NCBI GenBank assembly: GCA_037968575.1
Contig: JBBKVR010000029.1
Span: 1 to 64,000 of the forward strand
Length of the DNA: 64,000 bases
Direction: 5' to 3'
Source of the DNA: UBA2137 sp037968575
GTDB lineage: Bacteria > Pseudomonadota > Alphaproteobacteria > Micavibrionales > Micavibrionaceae
Shown here in pieces: positions 24,451-31,538 of this stretch. The position numbers and the translations under genes are program-made. The notes under the pieces were generated by a model. It ran no database searches. It saw only the letters and a list, made by a program, of their open reading frames with translations, and was not told the origin of the DNA. Within the stretch, counting starts at the first letter, position 1, and each line of letters starts with the position of its first letter.

Positions 24451-25080
24451 TTAACGTCTACCAACCTTTTCGAAAGTCACTTCACCCTCTGTATTGGCAA
24501 AGTCACCAAACAGAGCTTCAAAGTTTTCTTGTGCCTTTAAGGTTTCTGAAAGTGAGAGAATCAGATTGTTTCCTTGTTTTGTCCAAATAAAGCCTGTTTC
24601 TAGGACATCTAAATTACGGAACTTATAATAAGGAGCGGGCTTACGTAGAGGCATCGGCGAATTTCGTCTCTCAGATAAGACAAAAGCTTTGCCACTTTTA
24701 GTAGGTGTGGAGCTGTAGCGCCCATGCGCCACTAAAATATAGAATGGTGTTTCCTTGTCATTGACCCGCAGAATGAAATTTCCCTTTGGGTCAAACTCAA
24801 GAATCATGCGTGTGGTGTTTTTTTCCGAGACCCAGGAACCCAGTAAGGATTTTCTTAAGTTAAGTTGTTCATCCTTGGAGCTGGATTTAATACCAGCAAC
24901 ATAGTTGGGGAAGTCAACATCAACTGTAGATACATTTTTTCCAACTTGGTCAGTGATAAGCTTTGTTGCGCCCGCAAAAACTAAACCTGAGATAAGAGCC
25001 ACAAAAAGTATCACCCAGAAAATTGTCGGGATGGAAGAAATAAAATTCTGACCAGTAAATTTGGGAAGTCGCATTGTCAT
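24451..25080 (-). CDS. Membrane-anchored protein of unknown function (209 aa)
   Basis: Not recognised. One N-terminal membrane helix (~19-40, FWVILFVALISGLVFAGA) is followed by a ~165-residue periplasmic part with beta-rich segments: SLLGSWVSEKNTTRMILEFD, GNFILRVND, FYILVAHGRY. The pattern of a GSW start, then a strand-rich body and a final strand, suggests a small lipocalin-like or calycin barrel, which I infer only. It is 20 bases upstream of mutM and downstream of the small-RNA candidate. Confidence 0.68.
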   Translation of the reverse strand: MTMRLPKFTGQNFISSIPTIFWVILFVALISGLVFAGATKLITDQVGKNVSTVDVDFPNYVAGIKSSSKDEQLNLRKSLLGSWVSEKNTTRMILEFDPKGNFILRVNDKETPFYILVAHGRYSSTPTKSGKAFVLSERRNSPMPLRKPAPYYKFRNLDVLETGFIWTKQGNNLILSLSETLKAQENFEALFGDFANTEGEVTFEKVGRR

Positions 25081-25139
25081 GATTTTTCTATCTTAGGAAA
25101 AAGAAGAGGCTTTGAATAGTAACAATAAAAAGTGTCCCA

Positions 25140-25215
25140 AAAGAAAAACCACCGGCTCAAGATGTCCGGTGGCTTTAAGTTTAATGTGGGGAAATTCTGC
25201 ATAGAGCAGAATTCA
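25140..25215 (-). ncRNA. Candidate ~75-nt small RNA or attenuated leader
   Basis: Reading the minus strand, the transcript predicted from the promoter at 25222-25250 begins near 25215. It contains a 9-bp stem (GAATTCTGC with GCAGAATTT, loop TCTAT) near 25212-25192, an unpaired middle, then the stem CCACCGG/CCGGTGG (25170-25146) followed by TTTTTCTTTT, a strong intrinsic terminator. It is separated from groL by that gene's own terminator. It could be a free sRNA or the leader of the gene at 24451-25080, whose start is 60 bases beyond the terminator. Confidence 0.5.
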
Positions 25216-25221
25216 CTTGTA

Positions 25222-25250
25222 TATTTATGGAAAACTTAGGAATATGTCAA
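25222..25250 (-). promoter_or_regulatory. Candidate promoter of the small RNA
   Basis: A perfect -35 TTGACA (25250-25245) is followed after 17 bases by TAAATA (25227-25222). The -10 is weak, but the region is AT-rich. Confidence 0.42.
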
Positions 25251-25300
25251 GATAAACTTGATTTTTTCACTAAAATTGTGATTTTCTGAAGTTAGCAATA

Positions 25301-25328
25301 AAAAAGGCCAGCTTTTGCTGACCTTTTT
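25301..25328 (-). terminator. Intrinsic terminator of groESL
   Basis: Minus-strand arms AAAAAGGTCAGC and GCTGGCCTTTTT pair around AAAA with one mismatch, 25 bases after the groL stop codon. The A-tract and T-tract make it potentially bidirectional. Confidence 0.75.
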
Positions 25329-25352
25329 CAAATTTTATGTGAGCGTTTGGGC

Positions 25353-27005
25353 TTACATCATGCCCATGCCACCCATTCCGCCCATGCCACCCATATCAGG
25401 TGCACCAGCAGATGAGCTCTCATCTTGAGGAAGTTCAGCAACTGTAGCTTCTGTTGTAATCAACAGTCCAGCAACTGAAGCAGCATTCTGGATTGCGGAG
25501 CGGACAACTTTCACAGGGTCAATGATTCCAGCCTTTACGAGGTCAGTGTATTCATCTTTCTGTGCGTCATAACCAAAAGAATTTTGCTTTTGATCAAGAA
25601 GTTTTCCAACAACGATAGAGCCTTCAACACCGGCGTTTTCAGCAATCTGGCGAATAGGAGCTTGAAGAGCGCGACGAACAATCTCAATACCAACATTCTG
25701 GTCTGAGTTTGCGCCTTTCATGCCTTCTAATGCACGTGAAGCGTAAAGAAGAGCAGTACCACCACCGGCAACTATACCTTCCTCAACTGCAGCACGTGTC
25801 GCATGATAAGCATCATCAACGCGGTCTTTGCGTTCTTTCACTTCGATTTCTGTTGAGCCACCTACGCGGATGACAGCAATACCACCTGAAAGTTTTGCAA
25901 GACGCTCCTGAAGTTTTTCACGGTCATAGTCAGATGAAGTATCCTCGGATTGCTTACGGATTTGAGAGCAACGTGCCTCAATATCTTTCTTCGTACCAGC
26001 ACCATCAACAAGAGTTGTGTCATCTTTTGTGATGCGGGCTTTCTTTGTTGTGCCAAGCATCTCGATAGTAACGTTTTCAAGCTTGATACCAAGATCTTCT
26101 GAGATCACTTGACCGCCAGTTAAGATAGCCATGTCTTCCAACATTGCTTTACGACGATCACCAAAGCCAGGGGCTTTAACAGCTGCGACTTTCAAGCCAC
26201 CGCGTAGTTTGTTAACAACAAGAGTTGCTAAAGCTTCGCCTTCAACATCTTCTGCAACAATCAATAGTGGGCGACCAGATTGAACTACTGTTTCCAAGAT
26301 TGGAAGTAGAGCCTGAAGGTTTGCCAGTTTTGACTCATGGAAAAGAATATATGGATTTTCTAGTTCGCAAACCATCTTATCAGCGTTTGTGATGAAGTAA
26401 GGTGACAAATAACCGCGGTCAAATTGCATACCTTCAACAACTTCTAGTTCTGTTTCCAAAGATTTTGCTTCTTCGACTGTAATAACCCCTTCGTTACCGA
26501 CTTTTTCCATAGCTTTTGCCAAGTAATCACCAATTTCTGTATCACCATTTGCTGAAATTGTTCCGACTTGGGCAATCTCTGCGTTTGATTTAACTTTCTT
26601 GGCGTTTTTCTTGAGGTCTTCAACAACTTTTGCAACTGCAGCATCAATACCGCGCTTCAGATCCATTGGGTTCATTCCAGCTTCAACTGATTTGTGACCT
26701 TCACGGATAATGGCTTGTGCCAAAACTGTTGCTGTTGTTGTACCGTCACCAGCCAAGTCATTGGCTTTGCTTGCGACTTCGCGCAACATTTGTGCTCCCA
26801 TATTCTCGACTCTATCTTTGAGCTCGATTTCTTTGGCAACAGTAACACCATCTTTTGTAATGCGTGGCGCACCAAAAGATTTTTCGATAACAACATTACG
26901 ACCCTTTGGCCCTAATGTAACTTTCACTGCGTTTGCAAGTGTGTCGACACCACGAAGCATTTTGCGTCGAGCATCTGATTTAAAACTTACGTCTTTTGCG
27001 GACAT
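25353..27005 (-). CDS. groL: Chaperonin GroEL (60 kDa)
   Basis: A 550-residue chaperonin. It starts MSAKDVSFKSDARRKML, with LGPKGRNVVIEKSFGAPRITKDGVT and GDGTTTATVLAQAI for ATP binding. AAVEEGIVAGGGTALL is in the equatorial domain, and the flexible tail is GGMGGMGGMGMM. It is the second gene of the groES-groL operon, 53 bases after groES. It is one copy here. Alphaproteobacteria often have several. Confidence 0.98.
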   Translation of the reverse strand: MSAKDVSFKSDARRKMLRGVDTLANAVKVTLGPKGRNVVIEKSFGAPRITKDGVTVAKEIELKDRVENMGAQMLREVASKANDLAGDGTTTATVLAQAIIREGHKSVEAGMNPMDLKRGIDAAVAKVVEDLKKNAKKVKSNAEIAQVGTISANGDTEIGDYLAKAMEKVGNEGVITVEEAKSLETELEVVEGMQFDRGYLSPYFITNADKMVCELENPYILFHESKLANLQALLPILETVVQSGRPLLIVAEDVEGEALATLVVNKLRGGLKVAAVKAPGFGDRRKAMLEDMAILTGGQVISEDLGIKLENVTIEMLGTTKKARITKDDTTLVDGAGTKKDIEARCSQIRKQSEDTSSDYDREKLQERLAKLSGGIAVIRVGGSTEIEVKERKDRVDDAYHATRAAVEEGIVAGGGTALLYASRALEGMKGANSDQNVGIEIVRRALQAPIRQIAENAGVEGSIVVGKLLDQKQNSFGYDAQKDEYTDLVKAGIIDPVKVVRSAIQNAASVAGLLITTEATVAELPQDESSSAGAPDMGGMGGMGGMGMM

Positions 27006-27058
27006 AATTTAGTTCTCCTTAAAAATTTGATTTGTCGTTTAAAAATGAAAGACGGAAA

Positions 27059-27349
27059 TTATGCGGCAAGAACGCCCATAATGTCTGATTCTTTCATAAC
27101 TAGAAGCTCTTCACCATCAAGTGACACTTCTGTACCAGACCATTTTGTGAAAAGAATGCGATCACCTGCTTTTACATCTAATGGGCGAACGTCTCCGTTG
27201 TCGTTTAGGTGTCCGGTTCCGACTGAAATAATTTCACCTTCTTGAGGTTTTTCTTTGACCGTATCAGGGATAATAATCCCTCCGGCTGTTTTTTCGTTTT
27301 GTTCAATTCTGCGAACAAGAACGCGATCGTGTAAAGGACGGAATTTCAT
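27059..27349 (-). CDS. groES: Co-chaperonin GroES (10 kDa)
   Basis: A 96-residue GroES: MKFRPLHDRVLVRRIE, then a mobile loop TAGGIIIPDT that docks on GroEL, and KAGDRILFTKWSGTEV. First gene of the operon with groL. No CIRCE element is present upstream. A promoter with a TTGATA -35 is described separately. Confidence 0.98.
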   Translation of the reverse strand: MKFRPLHDRVLVRRIEQNEKTAGGIIIPDTVKEKPQEGEIISVGTGHLNDNGDVRPLDVKAGDRILFTKWSGTEVSLDGEELLVMKESDIMGVLAA

Positions 27350-27487
27350 AATTCATGTCTCCTTGGTTTCATGGTTAAAATTAGCAGACGAACAAGAAGC
27401 CTTTTTCTTTTAAGTGGCCTTCCTGTATGCCCCTACCATAGCGAGTTATACGAGGGTTTTAGATCAACGGATTACTCGCGTGTCATT

Positions 27488-27515
27488 GATATAGCAAACG
27501 TGGATTAAATATCAA
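27488..27515 (-). promoter_or_regulatory. Candidate groESL promoter with a DnaA-box-like spacer
   Basis: Minus strand TTGATA (27515-27510) and TATATC (27493-27488) have a 16-base spacer. The spacer contains TTAATCCACGTT (27508-27497), a word also present upstream of dnaA. The predicted leader is about 130 nt. The CCTTGATAT -35 is also compatible with a sigma32-like element, but I cannot distinguish the two. Confidence 0.5.
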
Positions 27516-27544
27516 GGGTTTTCGGGGAAATTCACGAGTCTAGG

Positions 27545-28597
27545 CTATTGAAAACTTAGATTGCCTCTACCAAAAGAATCTAAGTCTTCCGCACTTTCAA
27601 TAGTAATCTTTCTAGGTGGTTCATCTTTTAATTCTTGTGCAACGAATTTTACAAGCGGGTCATCAGCAGGACTCTCATGTATTTCAGGGGCAGGAAACTC
27701 AATATCAGGGCTTATTTTTCGACCAAACAATTTACCAGTTCTATCCGCCATTATAGAAGAGGCTATGGCAACAACACGTGTATCCCCTTTTACAATTGGG
27801 ACAGTCGCATTCCCTGTCGTGTTACCCCAAGTTTCTTCTCCATAAAGTTTACTAAGAGATGATAAGGCAATAGCGGCTTGTTCTCCCGCACTGCAAGTCC
27901 CATTTCCTATTAAGGTAGCTATAGGTGATCCTGGATTTTGTATTAAATAAGGATGATTGACGGTGCAAACAGGAAATCTCTTATCAGTACCAACTCCGGC
28001 CACTCCGTCCTCATACCAACAAGGGATCATAGATTTATCGGCAGTGTAGAATTGACTGTTTATGCCTTCGCCTAAAATGGGTCCTAATCCAGCAAGCATA
28101 ACGTAAGAGTTCCCACCAAAGTTATTTCTCAGGTCAATAACCCAGCCTTTTGGATTAGATTCATCAAGACTCTGGATGATGTTTTGTAGTTCAGTTGCAA
28201 ATTTTTTCTGATCATCTGGGTCTTGCATATTACAGCCCGGAACATCTATGTAGGCAAGATCACCAATGAGTTGGCCAGAGGGCATAGGATGTCCGTTTTT
28301 TGCAAAATTCTCTAAAAACCGGGCCTCGTTTGTTGCGGGATCACCAATGTAATGACTGTGACCATCTTCAAGCAGTTCTATAGCACTATTAATTATAGGT
28401 GGCATGTCTTCTATAGATTGAGGGTTAATATCATGGAAGGCATTCCAGGCTAACTCTTCATAATTGCTCCAGTCAATTTGACCTCTCCCAAAATCAGTAT
28501 CAGCAAGGTCAAGATTACGGATCGAGCCTGTTCTGACATTGGTCAAAAATTCTTGGAAGTATTCCTCTGGCTGTAACTGTGAAATATCTTTGCCCAT
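27545..28597 (-). CDS. S41-family peptidase, apparently cytosolic
   Basis: A 350-residue protein with the C-terminal-processing-peptidase fold: IDVPGCN, GWVIDLRNNFGGNSYVMLAGL, and the catalytic-Ser block IGNGTCSAGEQAAIAL. The VIDLRNNFGG strand-loop is diagnostic. There is no signal peptide and I see no PDZ domain, so it is smaller and simpler than periplasmic CtpA. The catalytic Lys four residues after the Ser in CtpA-like enzymes is not obvious (SAGEQ), so a Glu/His-type relay is possible. ATG 28597 is used. TTG 28603 is the alternative. Substrate unknown. It stands alone between two strong terminators. Confidence 0.82.
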   Translation of the reverse strand: MGKDISQLQPEEYFQEFLTNVRTGSIRNLDLADTDFGRGQIDWSNYEELAWNAFHDINPQSIEDMPPIINSAIELLEDGHSHYIGDPATNEARFLENFAKNGHPMPSGQLIGDLAYIDVPGCNMQDPDDQKKFATELQNIIQSLDESNPKGWVIDLRNNFGGNSYVMLAGLGPILGEGINSQFYTADKSMIPCWYEDGVAGVGTDKRFPVCTVNHPYLIQNPGSPIATLIGNGTCSAGEQAAIALSSLSKLYGEETWGNTTGNATVPIVKGDTRVVAIASSIMADRTGKLFGRKISPDIEFPAPEIHESPADDPLVKFVAQELKDEPPRKITIESAEDLDSFGRGNLSFQ

Positions 28598-28658
28598 AAT
28601 CAAGATATTTTATGTCAAAAAAGAAAAGTTCGCGAGAAAATGACCTAAGTCATTGATA

Positions 28659-28700
28659 GATAACAAAAAGCCGGAAACGATGTTCCGGCTTTTTGTTATC
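28659..28700. terminator. Long bidirectional terminator after rpsA
   Basis: Perfect 18-bp arms (28659-28676 and 28683-28700) enclose a six-base loop. The core is AAAAAGCCGGAA and TTCCGGCTTTTT, giving a T run on either strand. It lies 17 bases after the rpsA stop codon. Confidence 0.88.
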
Positions 28701-28716
28701 GTTCGAGAAGAGTGAC

Positions 28717-30576
28717 TTACTTGTCGTCTTTTTTCTCTTCTTTATCAGTTTTTTTAGCTTTTGCTTTAGCCTTTGGCTTTTCTTCCTTAGTATCATCAGC
28801 CTTTTTCTTTGCGGCTGGTTTCTTCTTAGGAGCAGCTTTCTTTTCTTCTTTTTTAGAGGCGGCTGCTTTTTCGCCACCATCTTTATTCAAAGCTGCGCCA
28901 AGGATATCACCAAGAGATGCACCAGATTCAGTTGAACCAAACTCTTCCAAGGCTTGCTTGTCTTCATCGACTTCGCGTGCCTTGATTGACAGACCAACCT
29001 TACGGCTTTTCTTATCAACTGAGATGATTTTTGCATCAACCTTTTCACCAACTGCGAAACGGTCAGTACGTTGCTCTGAGCGTTCACGTGACAAGTCAGC
29101 CTTCTTAATCGTTCCTGTAACTGCCTCATTAACGGAGACATGAACAAGAGTGGCTTTAATGTCGGTAATCGTACAAGTCACAACAGCACCTTTTGAAATG
29201 CCGCTTAACGCGCCCTGCATTGGGTCGTTTGTGAGTTGTTTGATACCAAGTGCTATACGCTCTTTCTCAGGATCAATATCAAGAATCTTAACCTTCACAG
29301 TGTTGCCCTTTTCGAATTCTTTAAGAGCATCTTCTGTTTGATCCTCCCAAGAGATGTCAGACAAGTGAACCATACCGTCAATATCATCGCTTACGCCGAT
29401 AAACATACCGAATTCAGTGATGTTATTGATTGGGCCTTCAAGTTCTTGACCAACTTTGTATGTGTTGGCAATGCCTTCCCATGGGTTTTCTTGAGTTTGT
29501 TTGATTCCCAGAGAAATACGACGCTTTTCCTGATCAACTTCAAGAACCTGAACGTCAACTTCCTCGGATGTCGAAACAATATTGTTCGGGTGAACGTTTT
29601 TCTTCGTCCATGACATTTCTGTCACGTGGACAAGACCTTCGATACCCGGTTCAAGTTCAACAAACGCACCGTAATCAGTCACATTTGTGATGCGACCTTT
29701 AAGTTGAGAGCCAACTTGATATTTGCCTTCGAATGCTTCCCAAGGGTCATGCTCAAGTTGTTTCATACCTAGAGAGATACGACCTGTGTCTTCATTGAAG
29801 CGAATAACTTGGACTTCAATAGATTGACCAACTTTTAGGACATCTTCAGGGTGATTGATACGTTTCCAAGAAATGTCAGTCACGTGAAGCAATCCATCTA
29901 GACCACCAAGGTCAACGAACGCACCGTAATCTGTAATGTTTTTAACAACACCTTCTAGAACAGAACCTTCTGAGATATTTTCAAGCAGCTCGTTTCTAAC
30001 TTCCTCACGGCTTTCCTCAAGAATAGCACGACGTGAAACAACGATGTTTCCACGGGCGCGATCCATTTTTAGAATTTGGAAAGGTTGTGGCGTATCCATC
30101 AAAGGAGAAATATCCTTGATTGGACGGATATCGACTTGAGAACCAGGCAAGAATGCAACAGCACCACCAAGGTCAACAGTGAAGCCACCTTTAACACGGT
30201 TAAAGATAACACCAGTTACACGCTCAGTTTTCTCCATGGATTTTTCAAGTTCAGCCCAGACTTCTTCGCGTCTAGCTTTCTCACGAGAAAGAACGGTCAG
30301 ACCGTCACGGCCTTCAACACGTTCAACGAACACTTCAACAGTGTCGCCCATATTAATGTCAGGTGTTTGACCTGGCATTGAAAATTCACGCAAGGGGACG
30401 CGGCCTTCTGATTTGAGGCCGACATCGATAATTGCAAATTCAGAATCAATGGAAACAACTTTCCCATTCACAACTGATTTTTCTATAGATTTATTTTCTC
30501 CAAAAATTTCTTTGAGGAGGCCTGCGAATTCTGAATCGTCTTCGCGGTCTTGTAAGTTTGAAGCTATACTAGCCAT
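28717..30576 (-). CDS. rpsA: 30S ribosomal protein S1
   Basis: A 619-residue RNA-binding ribosomal protein with six S1 repeats (starting near residues 34, 120, 207, 292, 379 and 466). Signatures are ITDYGAFVDLGGLDGLLHVTDISW and related copies. After about residue 565 there is a Lys/Ala-rich tail with little sequence complexity, longer than in the typical ~560-residue S1. Usual role: recruits mRNA to the 30S subunit. Upstream cmk-rpsA order is the common bacterial arrangement. Confidence 0.97.
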   Translation of the reverse strand: MASIASNLQDREDDSEFAGLLKEIFGENKSIEKSVVNGKVVSIDSEFAIIDVGLKSEGRVPLREFSMPGQTPDINMGDTVEVFVERVEGRDGLTVLSREKARREEVWAELEKSMEKTERVTGVIFNRVKGGFTVDLGGAVAFLPGSQVDIRPIKDISPLMDTPQPFQILKMDRARGNIVVSRRAILEESREEVRNELLENISEGSVLEGVVKNITDYGAFVDLGGLDGLLHVTDISWKRINHPEDVLKVGQSIEVQVIRFNEDTGRISLGMKQLEHDPWEAFEGKYQVGSQLKGRITNVTDYGAFVELEPGIEGLVHVTEMSWTKKNVHPNNIVSTSEEVDVQVLEVDQEKRRISLGIKQTQENPWEGIANTYKVGQELEGPINNITEFGMFIGVSDDIDGMVHLSDISWEDQTEDALKEFEKGNTVKVKILDIDPEKERIALGIKQLTNDPMQGALSGISKGAVVTCTITDIKATLVHVSVNEAVTGTIKKADLSRERSEQRTDRFAVGEKVDAKIISVDKKSRKVGLSIKAREVDEDKQALEEFGSTESGASLGDILGAALNKDGGEKAAASKKEEKKAAPKKKPAAKKKADDTKEEKPKAKAKAKKTDKEEKKDDK

Positions 30577-30721
30577 AATAATTAATTTCCTTTCGGGACG
30601 TAAATACAGAGAAAGCTTTCGGTTGTCCCGGGGCGTGCCCGACCGTCTACTAACCTGTTACTCATGCGTTATGCAGTTTTTGAAACGAAAAGCAAGGAAA
30701 AACCACCAAAAAAGAGACTCT

Positions 30722-31480
30722 TTAAGAAGCGGATTTATACTTTATGGCGGCTTGTGCACCGACAAGGTATCCGCGAATGATATCCATTGAGCGTTCTAAC
30801 ACTTCATTGGCATTAAGTGTTGTTGTATCAATAATGAAGGCATCTTCGGCAGGAAGAGTGGGTGCGATATTACGTGTTATATCACGACCATCGCGAATTT
30901 TCATGTCTTCTGTGATGGTTTTTAAGTCGCTTTTCATGCCCTTTTCCTGCATTTGCTTGGCGCGTCTTTTGGCGCGAGCTTCCATCTTGGCGTCAATGAA
31001 GAGTTTGATATGGGCATCAGGACATATCACTGTTCCGATATCACGACCGTCCATGACTATGCCACGCCATTGCCCTTTGTCTGATTTTAACGGAGGTTTT
31101 TTGGCAAAGTTTTTTTGAACATCAAGCAGGATTTCTCTGACCTTTGGATGAGCTGCAACTTGGGAGGCCGCACGAGAAACATCTTCCGAGCGAATAGCAG
31201 GATCATTTTGTAAATCCAAAGAAAAATCTTTTAGTAAAGTTGAAGCCGCTTTTGCTGCTTGTTTTTCATTGTGCGGGTCTAATCCCTTATCAAGGGCAAT
31301 TTTTCCAACACCGCGGTAAAGTGCGCCAGTGTCCATGTAAGCAAAATCCATACGTTGAGCAATACGCTGTGCCAATGTGCCTTTACCGCTTGCTGTTGGC
31401 CCATCAATGGCAACAACGATTGGATCTTTAAAAAGTCCAGTTAAGTCTTCTGATGAAAGGAGGTCAATGGAGCGAAACAT
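30722..31480 (-). CDS. cmk: Cytidylate kinase
   Basis: A 252-residue NMP kinase phosphorylating CMP/dCMP. The P-loop is AIDGPTASGKGTLAQRIA (~24-41). MDTGALYRGV, GIVMDGRDIGTVICPDA and the basic lid RAKRRAKQMQEKG follow. An extra ~18 residues precede the P-loop strand. It precedes rpsA, with a 145-base gap that has an inverted repeat GGGAC/GTCCC in the probable S1 leader. Confidence 0.95.
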   Translation of the reverse strand: MFRSIDLLSSEDLTGLFKDPIVVAIDGPTASGKGTLAQRIAQRMDFAYMDTGALYRGVGKIALDKGLDPHNEKQAAKAASTLLKDFSLDLQNDPAIRSEDVSRAASQVAAHPKVREILLDVQKNFAKKPPLKSDKGQWRGIVMDGRDIGTVICPDAHIKLFIDAKMEARAKRRAKQMQEKGMKSDLKTITEDMKIRDGRDITRNIAPTLPAEDAFIIDTTTLNANEVLERSMDIIRGYLVGAQAAIKYKSAS

Positions 31481-31538
31481 AGTTGCTTATTTCGCGTGTT
31501 TTATACTCCATGTCAAGTAAGGGACATGAGAAAAGTAC

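Noticed and set aside
25077..25202. About 41-codon open frame on the minus strand ending on the start codon of the 24451-25080 gene
   Set aside because: No ribosome binding site; it runs through the terminator hairpin, and its composition (Phe/Trp/Tyr) is what a T-rich tract gives.
27350..27544. CIRCE operator upstream of groES
   Set aside because: I looked for TTAGCACTC-N9-GAGTGCTAA and found no match on either strand.
28712..29143. 143-aa plus-strand open frame
   Set aside because: It is antisense to rpsA and arises from the Lys/Ala-rich tail, which lacks stops in the opposite frame.
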